From Spongospora subterranea f. sp. subterranea (taxonomy: Eukaryota > Endomyxa: Phytomyxea > Phytomyxea > Plasmodiophorida): a stretch of 64,000 nt of DNA. This document shows, in pieces, positions 33,170 to 45,691 of this stretch; the stretch's first letter is position 1, and every line of letters starts with the position of its first letter. The position numbers and the translations under genes were made by a program. The notes beneath the pieces were generated by a model. It did no database searches. It was not told where the DNA came from and saw only the letters and a list, made by a program, of their open reading frames with translations. The stretch is from NCBI GenBank assembly GCA_049724395.1, contig JAUGWO010000117.1:51098-115097 (forward strand), in the 5' to 3' direction.

Positions 33170-34544
33170 ATGATCGTCCCGAATGAGGACGTGGACGACG
33201 CAATGATTCACCCCATGGGTTCTCCTCTTGTGGATCGGATGCCCGTTATGGCGAGAAGGCAAAGTATACGAGAAATTTTGTATTATTTCTCTGCCAAGCC
33301 GGTTACCGCAATCCCAACCGTCGCCAAACTCGACCTTGATGATTGGCCATCTGGCGAAATCAGCGTGATGTGGGTACAAATCGTATCGGATGCCTTCGGA
33401 TCGCCAATCTCGGTTCCGGTTATGTTGGCGAAAGGCTCGACGCCCGGCAAAGTCGTCGGTCTGACTGCCGCCCTCCACGGGAATGAGGTTTCTGGGATTC
33501 CAACCATCCAGAAAATTTTCCATGACCTGGCTCCTCATATCTGCAATCTGAAAGGTGCTGTAGTGGCTGTTCCGTGCTGTAATCAGTTCGGGTTCGAAAA
33601 CACAACCCGATTTTACCAGGTTGTGGCGCTGATTTGACGAGTTTCACTTCGATTTAACCTCCGTGTCAGGATGGTGCGGATCTGAACAGATGTTTCGGAA
33701 GCGCATTCAAGCCAGGGAACGAAATCAACATCGCTACAAGGAGCCAACAATTTTGTAAAAACCTGTTCGAACGTGTTCTCGTCAATTGCAACGTCCTCAT
33801 GGATCTACACACTGCGTCTTTTGGTCGCCATAATTCCTTTGTGAGCTGTTTGTTGCCTCTTTTCGAATTTGTCTTACCTTGGATATTTTAGTATGTGCGT
33901 GCCGACATTCGCTATCCCTTTATAAGCAGGTTGGCTCGATTAATTCAACCACAAATAATCGTACACAATGTCGGTGAATCCTCTTTTATATGTCGGATTT
34001 CTGATATCGTTTTCAGGTGGGAACCGGTGGTGACGGAGGTGCTGGGACGCTGCGTGCTGCAGCTTGTGCCAGAGGCATTGACGCGATTACAATTGAAATT
34101 GGTGATTCAACAAGTTTTAATCGTGCTCTAATCGGGATGACATACGCTGGAATTGCAAGAGTTCTCGATGATATAGGTCTTATTGAAGTTCCGGAATTTC
34201 GCCAGTTGGATGTGACACGACCGCCAACCATTGTCTGTAGTCATTCCTATTGGATGCAGACTGATTGTGGAGGTGTTCTTGATGTATCACCCAGCTGTGC
34301 TGAAATAGTTCGGAAGGGCCAGTTCCTGGCTTCCGTCGTGGATATATTCGGGTTTGTGATTACGAAATATGTCGCCCCAGAAGATGGAGTCGTTATCGGA
34401 AAGTCGACAAATCCAGCAAACGTGCAGGGTGACCGAATTGTACATCTGGGGATAATCGCTGGAACAGATATGCTAAATGCTGATGGGACTTTTAAGTCTG
34501 ACGTTAGCATAACTTCCAAATTCGGTGCGATTTCAACAGATTAA
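33170..34544 (+). CDS. AstE/aspartoacylase-family zinc deacylase
   Basis: Four exons (33170-33619, 33670-33840, 33892-33969, 34017-34544) join in phase 0 into 408 residues. Introns are 50, 51 and 47 nt. Zinc ligands are visible: LHGNE (His103, Glu106) and DLHTASFGRHN (His about 197). The catalytic-type Glu is in ITIEIGDST, and DLNRCFG is typical of the M14 AstE/AspA subfamily. The C-terminal beta-rich half (GGVLDVSPSCAEIVRKGQFL, then YVAPEDGVVIGKSTNP) matches bacterial-like succinylglutamate desuccinylase/aspartoacylase proteins. The enzyme probably hydrolyses an N-acyl amino acid; the exact substrate is unknown. Confidence 0.9.
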
Positions 34545-35430
34545 CTTTCGTCACTGATCGTAAAACTAATAATTGTGTGGATATCTTCCACTGCCCGAAA
34601 TGCTTTTATAATCTATCTTGATAAAAATCATTGACAAAAGACATTGTTTTCATGGAACAGCCTTTGGAAATCTGAATGTCCATATCAAAAGCAAGGCTAT
34701 GCAGTGGTCAAATTAGCAATGATTACTGACTCATCATGAAAATTCAGATCGGGTGCGATAGATCCTCCCTGGTTTGAGCAGATAGGTCCTCAATGATGAC
34801 CAACTCCCTCATTTTCAATATGTAAATGCAATATCAAATAACGAGCCCTTTATCGTCTTATGATTAAAGCCAACTTATGTCCGGCTAAAGCAGAGTCATT
34901 TGCTTGTGGTCGGAATGAGCGGTAAGAAAACCAGCAAATACACACGCGGAAAGATAACCGGATTATCGCTGGTCAACGTGCTCAAAACCTCATACTGAGT
35001 CATTCGGAAGGGTACCATGATGCAGCTTTGAACTCAGATGTGGCCAAACTCCAACATTATGACCAGTTTCGTTTTGAGTTCGGAGCCTAGGCACAACCCC
35101 AAACATACGTATCGACCCACCGCGGCCATGAACATGTGTTGACACCTGAATTGTCATCCTAACGCTTGCTACACAATTGCCCGACGTCTTTCAGCGTCTC
35201 GGCCTCCGTCGTCATAACGTGGCTGTAGATGGCGTAATTATTGTCATGTTGAACTGAAGTGTGCCGTATTGTATAAGGGAGTGAAGTGCCATCGATTGTT
35301 CTTCTATTGTGACAGCGTGCGTAATACAGGAGAACAATAAGAATGCGATTCAAAGCGGAAACCGATGTTGACCGAGCGTATGGTTCTCTTGGAAGACGAG
35401 AAGATGAAAACATGAACAGGTTGATAAAAT
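34545..35430. other. Intergenic, no supported gene
   Basis: Only short or shadow frames occur between the deacylase stop and the end of the helicase gene; nothing recognisable was seen. Confidence 0.45.
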
Positions 35431-35435
35431 AAATT

Positions 35436-37885
35436 TTATTGTTTTTGTTTTTTAGAAGCGCGACCTTCGCCCCCACGCCTTGCACCGCCACGACCTCGTT
35501 GTCCACCTCTTCCACGACTTCCCCCATCTCCTCGTTTTCCCCGATATTCTTCCATTTCCCGAAGGTCCTATAAAAGCGACTCCTTAGCCATATCAATATT
35601 GAATACATCAACGCCCATCAATACCATTTGAGCAATGCGTTGTGCTTCTGTAACACGCTGGAACAAGACCATCACCTCTTCTTGTTCAGCATCGTATTCC
35701 TTCATCTTGAATCCAATTACTAGAAAATTGACCTCAATACCGGCTTTGGGCGTGATTTACAGACCCATTACGTTCTTCAATTCGTTGAAACAATTCAACA
35801 TCGTATTGAGTGACGAATGTGACCGAGGTTCCGGATCGACCAGCGCGTGCTGTCCTTCCAACCCGATGGATATAATCCTTAGAATGAGTCGGGATGTCGA
35901 AATTGATTACGCAATCAACGCTGGGGATATCTAACCCTCTGTAAAGTCACCTCTGTCAGCAGAATGCGATGGAGCAGCACCGAAATTACAATGCCGTTCA
36001 ATTATAACGCCATTCACAGCAAATTGTAACCGCCAAGCAGCAATGATCCCAAACAAAGAAACAGTCACAATCAAAATTCGCACGAACCTTGAAGCGACGT
36101 CGGTGGCGACCAATATCTTCCTATCTCCAGATTTGAATTTGTTCAGAGCGCCAAGACGTTTGGGCTGGGTCATCTGACCATGGAGAGGGACAGCTGGGAA
36201 CCCGAGGGCACGCAACAGGAACGCCACTCGTGCTGTGGCGCGAACGGTATCAGTGAAAATGATGACGGAACCGCCAGTGAAATCGTTGAGCGTGTAGACC
36301 AGATACAAGTCTTTGTGCTTGGCCGGAATGAACTTATACTGAACGACACAAATGGTGATCAGTAAACTAACACAGTAAAGGTCGGACGACGAAAGACAAA
36401 CACAGATAAACAACTGTCAACAGCAATAAAACACAACGGATCATCCACAACGTTAACAACAACAGCATAAACATCCAAAAAGGGATTCAAGTGGGGTTAT
36501 TTTGTGCTCCCCTGATTTTCATAGCTACAATACCTGTTGAACAAGACCGGAAACAGTCTGGTATTTGTTGGATACAGACACTTTGATGGGATTAGACAAG
36601 GACGCGCGCTGGAGTTTGGCGACTCGAGAAGTCATGGTCGCAGAGAACAGCATCGTAGTGCGGGACTTGGGAATAACACCCAGCAGTGTATCGATCTCAG
36701 ACTCGAAATCCATATTCAAGAGACGATCGGCTTCGTCGAGAACTAGAAACTGTCACATGATCGATGTCAATCAGCAGATGCCAAACCAAAATGTCGCCAA
36801 ACGAGATAACATTTTGAGAAAGTCGTGAAATTACCTTGAGGTTGGAGAGACTAAATCCTTTTGTGTTTTGAAGATGATCTACAAGACGACCAGGAGTAGC
36901 AACCACGATGTGAGGGTTCCTGATGCAAATCGAAGATGAGCAAACCAGCGCCGACGTACAGACACTATGTTTTGTGAAAATGCGAATGATAATGGGTGGG
37001 ATTGTGACAATTCAATCGTGAAAGTTTGACCAAGGTCGTGAAAAGCATTTGAAAAAGGAACGAACTCTATCAAATGTAATTTGTGTCAAGCACCTCGATA
37101 AGCCGATTGCTTGCTGCATCATATCAATCCCTCCTACAAGGCAGACCGCCTTGACGCCAAACGAGCTGCCCAACGCCTCAAACTGCTCCTGTATTTGGAA
37201 CCTAAATACACTCACGTCAACATTCGGACTCATGAAATCAGGAAACACATTGAAGACACCAATATTTGAACCCGAAAACGTCATAATAGAATTAGAATAG
37301 GTGTAGTGATTTGAGGCCATCATAGGCAACATGATTATTGAGCAGTTGGTTTACTGCCTACTGCCTCATGATGAACAGCTTTTCTTACGCTAGTTCTCGC
37401 GTTGGAGCCAAAATCAGGGCGAACATCTTCTGCGGGTTATCCAACAGGCGCTGCAAAACCGGGATGGCAAAAGCGGCCGTTTTGCCCGATCCAGTTTCGG
37501 CCAGACCGATAATGTCGCGACCTGCAAGACCATGAGGAATTGCCTCACATTGGATCGCTGTTGGTTTAGTGAAGCCCAAAGCATTGCACGATTCTACTAT
37601 TTGCTCGCAAACGCCTAAACTAGCAAAAGTGGCGTCCGGCGAGGTGGTATCCTCGTTCGGCGAATCTGGAACACCTGGCATTTTGTAAGTTTGAGGAGAC
37701 TCCAGATCAGGGCTGGACCGACGGACTCCGTGGCGCAATTTCTTGGCAGGTCTGTGGTGTGCAGTACCCCTCTCAGAATCGACAACTTTTTGAATGAGCT
37801 GGTCGCGAAATACGTCAATTGTACAAGATGCAGAGTATACGCTATTAGCGGTCTGCCGAGAAGTCCCATTTGTTCCGTGTAACAA
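35436..37885 (-). CDS. RRP3: DEAD-box RNA helicase Rrp3/DDX47
   Basis: The exons, read from the 5' end, carry the ordered helicase motifs. First is [14 protein letters not shown], then [16 protein letters not shown] (Q motif), AETGSGKT (I) and PTRELA (Ia), at about 37,885-37,390. GGIDMMQQA follows (near 37,140), then TPGRLVDHL (Ib, near 36,880), DEADR (II) and [12 protein letters not shown] (III, at 36,745-36,530). [16 protein letters not shown] and [17 protein letters not shown] lie at 36,340-36,090, then ATDVASR and [20 protein letters not shown], and [13 protein letters not shown] (VI, about 35,935-35,770). The tail is RGG-rich and ends KKQKQ at 35,436. QTVSGLVQQ and the [13 protein letters not shown] block identify Rrp3/DDX47, needed for 18S pre-rRNA processing in the nucleolus. 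Introns are small; their exact borders were not all fixed. The start is either MLHGTNG at 37,885 or MPGVPDS downstream. Confidence 0.9.
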
Positions 37886-38362
37886 TGAAGGCGGATATGT
37901 ATTATTTTGTTAAAATGGCGGGAAACCCATGAGTGTGTTCACAATGGGCATCCGGCGCATAGCAGATGGTCAACTATCTATAACATACTTTTTGTTATCG
38001 GTTCAAACATAATGTCAAACAGTACTGAAATACTCTCTCGGTCTGACAAAGTGTGTTTTTGAGTCTAATGTACACCCTGCTCGTCGATAGCAGAATGGCC
38101 AATGAATGTTTAGGCCACACTGCGAGACTGAGGGTCATGGCTATTTCGGGCCAATGTGACTGCAATGCCACCGTCCAGGACTCCACGAGCGAGGTCAAAA
38201 GAAAGCGCGTCAAACGACTGGGCAAAATGGGAACTGCGCGACTGAGGGTCATGTCTCCTTCGACGGTCCATGGGGTCATGGGAAAGGGCAAGGAATAGCC
38301 TCATTCCCCTGACTCGGGCATTCTGCGAACAGCTCCTTGCCCGATTTTCAATCAGGATAATC
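37886..38362. promoter_or_regulatory. Divergent promoter region between RRP3 and HIR genes
   Basis: About 480 bp separates two divergent starts. GCGACTGAGGGTCATG-like sequence occurs twice in direct orientation (about 38,123 and 38,239), with a third CATGACCC-type match in inverted form. No other supported element was seen. Confidence 0.35.
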
Positions 38363-39761
38363 ATGGGGTGTTGCTTCAGTGCTCCGTCTACTGGATCCGT
38401 GAAGTAAGCGTTGCACGGGAAAATACTGAATCTTGGCTCTGAACGTATTCTGCTTTCGTAGCATTATCACCAAATTCGGCAAGTACCAGCGTACTGATCA
38501 ACCGGGTCTTAAGCTTGTCTCTTGCTGCACGGGATCTTGTGTCGCTGGAAATGTATCATTGCGTCTGCAAGCGCTGCAGGTTCTATGCGAGACCAAGACC
38601 AAAGATAACGGTTAGTTTTGCAAAATTGTTATCACCTCAAGGTCTCAAAATCAATCCAGTCTTTATTCACGTCGAAGTCTCCATCCAATATCAAGTCATT
38701 GATCCCACCAAGGTTTACACTGTAGTGTACTTCCTGGTTACATCTTCTGAATTGTCTTTCAGTTCTTTTACCGTCTCACTTATCCTGAATCGCAAATGCA
38801 GTCTTGTAAGCTGCATTGCCAGAACCTGTAAATTTTTTGGTCACTGGTGTTGCTTATAGACGTTTTCGATGTGATTCGAGCACTTGTACCGAGGATTGAA
38901 CTCGACGACGTTTTCATCACGAAAGACGAGGTTTGTTCCCTCAAAATGACAACTCGTATACGGAGCTAATGAAATTCCTAAGATTGCGCATGCCATTCAA
39001 GCTCAGCTTTCTGTCCCGATGCGCGAATTCGGCATTGAAATCGTGTCGAGTCCTGTAACCGATATTGATCCCGATAAACACGTGAAGGCTGCCATGAATG
39101 AAGTACGGTTTTCGGTTGCCATGCTTTCTCTCAGCATGATGTTGACTCTCTGATTGGGGTATAGATTGTTCGTACCGATAGGTTGAAGCAGGCTGCTGAG
39201 AACGAAGGTGAAGCCCTTCGCATCCGAACTGTGAAGGCAGCTGAGGCAGACGCCGAAAGGGTAAGGCTTCAGTGGATGATGTGAAAAACGCCCTAAGTCT
39301 GTTTTTAGATCCGTATCCAAGCTGCTGCTGAAGCAGAAAGCACATACCTTCAAGGCGAAGGGATGGCCCGGCAGCGTTAGTGTATAATTGTCGAATGTTG
39401 AGCCAATTTTGATGGGGGTAATTACAGGACATGCTATCATTAGCGGTATGCGTAAGGATGTTGTTGAGTTCTCAAACGACGTCAACGCGATTTCACCACA
39501 GACCGTCATCGAAATTGTGTTAGCGACTCAGTAAGATGATTCACTGGTGTCTTAACGTCACTTGCGTTGACACCGAATAGGTATTTCAATACCATGCGTG
39601 ACTTGGGAACCCATTCAAATTCAACTACCGTATTTGTTCCATCTACCCCTTCCGCCATCCATGATCTCACCTCACAAATTCGTAATGGTTTTATGCAAGC
39701 TGATGCGTTATCGACCTCCAAATCATCCAAACAAGTGTTTGACAATCGCAGCGAATTATAA
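38363..39761 (+). CDS. HIR-type SPFH (band 7/prohibitin-like) protein
   Basis: This is a multi-exon gene. Exon 1 (38363-38403) encodes MGCCFSAPSTGSV, with N-terminal Gly2 plus Cys3/Cys4, a likely myristoylation/palmitoylation signal. Later exons give IITKFGKYQRTDQPGLKLVS, VAGNVSLRLQALQVLCETKTKDN and VFIHVEVSIQYQVIDPTKVY, then DVFDVIRALVPRIELDDVF and IAHAIQAQLSVPMREFGIEI. Further on are TDIDPDKHVKAAMNEV, an Ala/Glu helix (RIQAAAEAESTYLQGEGMA) and YFNTMRDLGTHSNSTTVFVP. These match the plant hypersensitive-induced response family from end to end. The protein is a membrane-microdomain scaffold of the SPFH class. Exon borders in the middle are approximate; the last exon ends with TAA at 39,761. 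Confidence 0.87.
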
Positions 39762-39965
39762 ACTCCTTTCTGTTTTAAAAAAATTGATTGCGTTCTCAGT
39801 TGTGTGCACCTAATTGTCAACCAGTAACAGCCAAACGAATCAACTCAGACAATGCTGCCAACATTTACTAAGAATAAAATCAAGACACCGGGTCCTGACG
39901 ACAGGCAATAGTGGCAAATAAATATCTAACAAACTTGGAAGGTAGATAACGACTGGAATCATTGA

Positions 39966-40881
39966 TTAACAGACGATGGTACTGGCACGACCGTGAACAG
40001 GAGGAGCCGCTGCCGCCAAAGAAATTCGTCGCAGCCGAGTGTGGCTCTTGGTGCGTAAACGTCCCGCAGCGACACTTGGCGTGACTATAACTGGCGAAGC
40101 TACTTCGAACGAAGCGAATCGAACCTTTTTTACTCGGATGACCGGCGCCGATAGTCGTTGACTTGGGCTTGATCTTACTGCAATGTCAACAGGTGGCGCC
40201 GCAACAATACGTTTTTTCGCTGATGACACAGCAGCGGAGAGTTCAGAGAAGTTAACATCGAGATCGTCACGAAACCGCGAACATAGATCTCCGACTCGAA
40301 TACATTCAGCGACCGTAGTTCTGAGATCAACGTCAGATGACGCCTTTAGGACATCGTAAAGGCATGTATTCACGCAGGACTTGACCAATATGGCGAATCG
40401 TGTACGGAATCTGTCAAGAAGATAAGAATTAAAGGTGGATTGGCGTTTTGCACTTTCGTAGATTATGCTAAAATGCTCTAAGTCGTGATCTGATTCATGC
40501 TTCCAGGCGTCTTTTTTGCAAAGATTGAAGGCTTCGACTTCCAGCTCTGTTACAGTCAAGCTTTTAGATGAGCACCGCTCGCACACTCGCTGAGGAAGAT
40601 CCGGGTTGTATCCTAGCTGAGGTAGCCACGACGTATACGGGGAACATTCACCGCACAATAAAATCCCACACGATCTGCAGTGATGGCGTCGGTTAAATGT
40701 GGTAAATGCAGTTGAGCACAGCGAGCAGCTATCAGAAACAGAGTCACGGTCCCATTGCACCAAAATTTGATCTGCTTCGCTTGAATAGGCCTACAAACTT
40801 GGGTTGAGAGATTTATCAGGAACAAAGATTATCATTAATGAACGACAATCCTAGTACCAAAGAAGACAAACCTGTCCCATT
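39966..40881 (-). CDS. FYVE zinc-finger protein
   Basis: The main exon (40790-39966) encodes a FYVE domain at its start. It has the WxxD-type lead (WDRDSVSDSCSLCSTAF), the R(R/K)HHCRxCG core (RRHHCRSCGILLCGECS) and the RVC motif (QRVCERC), so all zinc cysteine pairs and the PtdIns3P-binding basic patch are present. About 190 residues of helical and Ser/Arg/Ala-rich sequence follow, with no second domain recognised. A tiny upstream exon (40881-40873, MGQ) joined across an 82-nt intron gives the only convenient ATG, for a 277-residue protein. The role is probably endosomal membrane recognition. Confidence 0.8.
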
Positions 40882-40889
40882 ATTGTTAT

Positions 40890-42005
40890 TTGTCGAGATG
40901 GTTTTGTTTGCCTGTTGGAGGTAGTGCGTCAGGAAAAAAATGCCGTGTGGTAAAAAAAAGAGATGGACGACGTGTCGCGAAGCCGACGTACGTGCGAGCC
41001 TACGTGCACCTTGGCCGGGATGTGGCGGCTACGTCCCTGAAGCTGAATCGAGACTTAACTCAATAATTGAGAAGATATAACAAACAGAGGGAACAGGTAA
41101 CCTTAATCAGAGACCCAAATCGGATCAGTGCGTCACGTTAGGACTCGTAACGGTCACAGGGTCAGCAGCGAAACGAAGGTACAGGCCTTAGCCTAGAGGA
41201 GGTCACGCTGAAGTAATGTCACAGGGTTGACAGCGATCGGAACGAACCTTCCAGATGTCGGTAATGGCGAGAGAGCGCGCGGGAAACGATTTGTCGCCGA
41301 ACGCCAATCCTCTAGCCAATAACGCTGCGCCTTATGGGCCTGGCGGGGTTATCGCGCTGGCTTACGCCGTGAGTTAAGACACTGAGTGAGTCACTGGAGA
41401 TGGCGCTATTTCCAGTCGCAGCCGGGCCAAGTTTAATTGCGGAAACTCACGTCGCCAGTACACGTGCACCACGACCAAGTAAACGATGCGCCGTGTATCC
41501 AACTTTTACCACTGTGTTGGCGGCAGAACTGCCGCCGATCATGCCAACTCAATATCCGATTCCTCACCATGTGACTCACGAACCACCAAGTGGGGTTGGT
41601 TGGATCGACCTGACTTTCTCGGTGACGTAGATTTCTGCAATATCAATGCTCAAGTACTTTTGTCGCGGCAGCCTGAAATAAAGCGAAATCTTAGTCACCG
41701 ATTGACTTTATTTATTCAGAAAATTCGCGTTAACTGCCAGACAGTTGCACTTTCTAGCAATTGAGATTTTGCAACGACATCACAGCCATTTCATGTTCGT
41801 TTACTCAGTTTATTGCGCGCACGGCACTGTGATTTTCCATTCACTCTGTGTGTTTTTTCAGAAATATATTGTACTTGTCGCGAACGACTGCCGGACTTCG
41901 AGAGAATAAGAATTCTAAAAAAAGGTAGACGTGGAATTCCGTCGGAAAACTGTGTTTCCTATGCATCGAAAACGCTCTGCGATAGAATTAATAGACTTTA
42001 ATAAG
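40890..42005. other. Unresolved region between FYVE gene and RPB10
   Basis: Short plus-strand frames at 41,400-41,630 (MALFPVAAGPSLIAETHVAS) and 41,813-42,001 (MRARHCDFPFTLCVFSEIYC) could be exons but match no known family. The rest shows no structure. Confidence 0.25.
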
Positions 42006-42011
42006 AATTGA

Positions 42012-42307
42012 TCAGGGAGCAGCAACTCCACTAAGAGCAGTGTGAGCTCGGCGTGAAGGATTATAGTTCAGCAATTTTTGGATTAAATCAACATGAGTCA
42101 ACAGCATTCTTCTGCAGCAATAACGACGTAGATTTAGCGTATCCAGCGCTTCACTGAATTGGCAATAACACCATTGGCACCAAGAAAATGAACTCGAACG
42201 TGGTGGGCTTACCCTGGTGTGTATTCTCCGAGTTGCAGATTCAGGTACTTCTCCCATTTATTGCCGATGACCTTGCCACAAGTGAAGCATCGCACCGGGA
42301 TGATCAT
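42012..42307 (-). CDS. RPB10: RNA polymerase I/II/III subunit RPABC5 (RPB10), arm 1 copy
   Basis: Two exons (42307-42213 and 42153-42012) flank a 59-nt GTAAGC...TTCAG intron and give 78 residues. The start [20 protein letters not shown] is the universal RPB10 N-terminus with the CxxC zinc pair. Exon 2 supplies the second pair and helix ([20 protein letters not shown]), then a short tail about ten residues longer than usual. This small zinc subunit is shared by all three nuclear RNA polymerases. This copy is fully open, whereas the second copy in the other arm carries a one-base insertion. Confidence 0.95.
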
Positions 42308-42610
42308 TTATTCCGATTGAGGCGACCAGTTGCCGTTCTGTTGCCAAAACCAGCAATGGTTCAAGTCCGCTGCGCATGAATCATAACTGCGCGGCCTCTT
42401 TCGAAGGCGAATTAAGATTGGTGTAAACTGTCTTCAGCATGTTTGCAGATGTCCTCAGTTATTCACCACCTAACTTTTATCTTCGGTGAAACGATGTGTA
42501 TGTCTTGGTAATCTGTTGACATCTGGCACATACTACCAGTACTCAAAATTGTTTTTGTCTGTTCCAGGAAACTTGTTGTATTTTGAATGGTTGAGAGCGA
42601 AAAAATAGTT

Positions 42611-43632
42611 TTATCTTGCTATTTGCATATTATCTTCTGAAATATGAGGATGTAGATGTTCAGCCTTAAGATGATCTTCAGTTGCTGCCGCAACGTCGGT
42701 TTTTTCTATCAATGTAGCCGTTTGATGCGTCGGAGCGGCGACTGTCATTGGCTGCGAACGCAACCAGTGCATGGCGATCACCGCAATAACTAAACAACCA
42801 ATGACCGACCATACCGCCCGGCTATAGTCAGGAAGCGCATTCTTCAGAGCCGGGTCGGCCGGTTTTGGGCGAAGATTATACGTTGGCCTTGATGCGGGCT
42901 CTTGCGTTGGAGGAGGCCGCGACGAGATTGCTGCAGCTTCAACCTCTTCCCACTCTTCATTCGAATCGTATAAATTGCGAACAATGATTCTCAACATGAC
43001 CAGGTCGACCTATAGGCAAGGACTAAGCACAACAAGCACGACATCTGATTTTGCTCTTCGACCCACACGATCAAGAATGAATGATTCACCTTGAAGAATG
43101 GCACCGAGATGGGATAAGATTCCGAAACAGTCCGCTTTGGTGAGGATTGATCGCACCCCGGAGCAGCGGTCACTTTACGATTGCGTTGATCATGTGGATC
43201 AATAACGATTCTCGTTAGCATCGTTCTCAGCAGACGTAACGCGCGTTGCTCTGCTGGAGATGATTTCTGCTTCATGGCGATGATCTTCCTAACTGTCGTG
43301 TACATTGATCGCGATGATAGAGCATCGCAATTCTCTACAACGACTGTCGATAAATTGACAATGTTCACGTCTGATAATGAACGTTCGCAATTTAGTTCGT
43401 TCAATTCGAATGGCCCATTGTGTATCAAACTGGATGCGTCTCCTCGCATCCTTTCATCAAGTCGTTTCTCGAAAGATTTATATACTCTAATCTGAACTCG
43501 TCCTCGGTCATCGTCACCAATGAAAAACGCGTTCCCTATAATTTCGCGCAGATCTGACACTCTTGCCCCATCGTTCAGCTCGATCATTTCCGACCGGCCG
43601 TCATTGCTGTATAGCCGCAATTTGATTGCCAT
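42611..43632 (-). CDS. Ubiquitin-like-domain protein with C-terminal membrane span, arm 1 copy
   Basis: Exon 1 (43632-43090) and exon 2 (43009-42611) join in phase 0 across an 80-nt GTGAAT...CTATAG intron, giving 313 residues. The N-terminus (MAIKLRLYSNDGRSEMIELN then GARVSDLREIIGNAF) looks like a ubiquitin-like fold. The middle is charged and helical. Near the C-terminus is one transmembrane segment (AVWSVIGCLVIAVIAMHWL) followed by a short tail. A UBL plus tail anchor recalls ERAD-type proteins such as TMUB or Dsc3, but identity is not established. Arm 1 is open throughout; arm 2 is broken around the exon junction. Confidence 0.6.
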
Positions 43633-43862
43633 GATTCTATGAAGGGAGACTTGATCGAACGTACTGGCTTGGGCGATCAATCTCGGATGGATTGATAGTG
43701 TGGACTTAGCGCCATCAAATTCGAGGCTCCGTCGAAGGCCACGCCAACGTGGTTTTTAGCAATCGGAGCTTGTTGTTACTTAGCCATATCAGCACATTGG
43801 TGATGCAGTTCCAAGTCCAACCCGTAAATAATACATCTCCGGTTTACTGAAATATTGAGGGT

Positions 43863-44320
43863 TTAGACGTCGGAAGGCGCTCGTTCAGCTTTTTGCGCCA
43901 CTAGTTCTTGGAAAAACTCATCGTTGGTATAACTGCAACATAATAAATTCCAAATTTACCGTTAAAAAAAATAAATCAACGAATTGGGAATCAAAGTTGT
44001 GACCAATTCCCATATATTGATGGGCATCTTGAAATCAACTGAAAAATGTCGCCTCTAACATGGCATATCACTCTCAAACAACTATGGTTTTTTAGCGAAC
44101 GTACCTATGAAGGCATTGGTTCATGGCCGAATTCAAATTACGGCACGACCATATAACACTAATCGATTTCCCTAGACATCATGACATTTTGCTCACGGAT
44201 TCGGTGCGACCGATTCCTACCAGCTGCACACGCCGCGAACTCCTGCACTGCCGAATCACATCTTTTGCGGGCGTCCGCATACATCTGCCGGCGAAGTACT
44301 TCCTCCTCAACCTTCTTCAT
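43863..44320 (-). CDS. CMC1: Cytochrome c oxidase assembly factor CMC1, arm 1 copy
   Basis: Exons 44320-44221, 44171-44105 and 43932-43863 encode 78 residues; introns are 49 and 172 nt. The protein has the twin CX9C pattern: C21-x9-C31 and C43-x9-C53 (RCDSAVQEFAAC, then SCRNLNSAMNQC). It follows the CMC1 layout VEEEVLRRQMYADARKRC and ends YTNDEFFQELVAQK, parallel to YNDPAFYEECK in animal CMC1. It is imported by Mia40 into the intermembrane space and stabilises newly made Cox1. The gene is divergent from the multi-span gene, with 50 bp between start codons. Both arms keep it intact. Confidence 0.88.
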
Positions 44321-44370
44321 CGTGGTCGGACTCCGTAAACGAGACGGGTGACCGTGGCGCCACCTCTGAA

Positions 44371-45668
44371 ATGGACTCAATTTTGGAAAAGGCTCTACAA
44401 GACGTCGCTGTTCCGGTGGCCGATCTCTTGGCTTATGGCGTTCAAGCTCGGCAGTCAGAGGCCAACTTGTCGCAAACTGATGCGAAGCTCTACGCCATGG
44501 CATTGTACAATCAAATGGAGTTTTCTGGCGATGAGGCGCTTTGGGCTGAAAGTCGAACAGTTGATCCCCAGTTTAAGGTTTTGAAGTCCAAGTATAATAT
44601 GACGCTTTTAGATACTTGCTATGCGTCATTACGCCATGCTCACATCTTCGGGAGGTTCATTCACCCGCGTCCGAAACTGGGGCAGATGATTCTTAAATCT
44701 CGTGCTCTACGACAAATGTACAGCGATATTGATGAGCGTCGACGGCATTTGGTCTTGACGACGCCGGCGCAGCATGTTAAAAATGCTGCTAGGAATATCA
44801 TCCTATTCGCCTTTCTTTGGATAACCGCTCGTCCCCCAATCGAAAAGTTTCCAGCGCTTTTCACCCTGCCATCGTCGGCATTTTTGCCGGCGATCCTGAT
44901 ACAGATGGTGTTACTGGCTGGAGGGATTGCAATCGGCATAATGCTTCTTCGCAGCTTCCTGGGGCTATCAGAGAAGATGGCGTTTGTTGCCGATGATCCA
45001 TACACGGTATCGGTTTTGCGATCATCGCGGTTGGTGAACCTATTCTATACCGTACTAGAGGATATTTTGGACGAAGTCTTATACAGATGGACTGGTCTTA
45101 TTGCTTTAGGTTGGCTCTGTGTTCTGTTGTCAAATATAACTCACAATCTCTCTCAGGATTTTTGTTGTCATTGCTCGATTCAGCATTGTCTAATTACGTC
45201 GGAAGCATTGTAGCGCTTCTCGCCATGTACAACCTCGTCAACGAGAAGTGTTCTGTTTTTGCCATCACGTCTGTCAGCGCCATCGCTGCAGTCATCATAT
45301 ATGCACAGATGCGAGGCGTTAGCCTTCTATGGACGATGTCCGATGTAATGAACACCATCTGCGATCGTGTTCTTAAGCCGAACCTAGACAAGATTTCGCT
45401 GTTGTCGGATCGCCGCGATTTATTGGCGGCGTTGGCTTTTTCGAGCCTGAATCTAACATCATTGTTGACATTGACACAATGGGAATACGGCGATTTGGTC
45501 TTCGAACCACTCATGTTGTTCGTCTCGAACGTGTTTTGGAACATTGCTCTAGCTCATGGACTAGTGACTGCCGTTATCGCCAGAATCACGTTCAGCTTTG
45601 TTACCTTTGCTCTATTACAGTCCGCGCCCTGCCCAATTAGAATTATTCAACCGAAGAAAACCGAATAA
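44371..45668 (+). CDS. Multi-span membrane protein, unknown, arm 1 copy
   Basis: Exons 44371-45109 and 45157-45668 join in frame across a 47-nt GTTGGC...CTCAG intron to give 416 residues. The first about 140 residues are soluble and helical. Then come about six hydrophobic segments (AARNIILFAFLWI; AILIQMVLLAGGIAIGIMLL; WTGLIALGFLLSLLDSAL; VGSIVALLAMYNLV; AITSVSAIAAVIIYAQM; LFVSNVFWNIALAHGLVTAV), and a basic tail. No family was recognised. Its place between CMC1 and a Coa1-like gene makes a mitochondrial membrane role possible, but that is only context. Confidence 0.7.
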
Positions 45669-45691
45669 ACTTTATCTGAATTTTATTAGCG

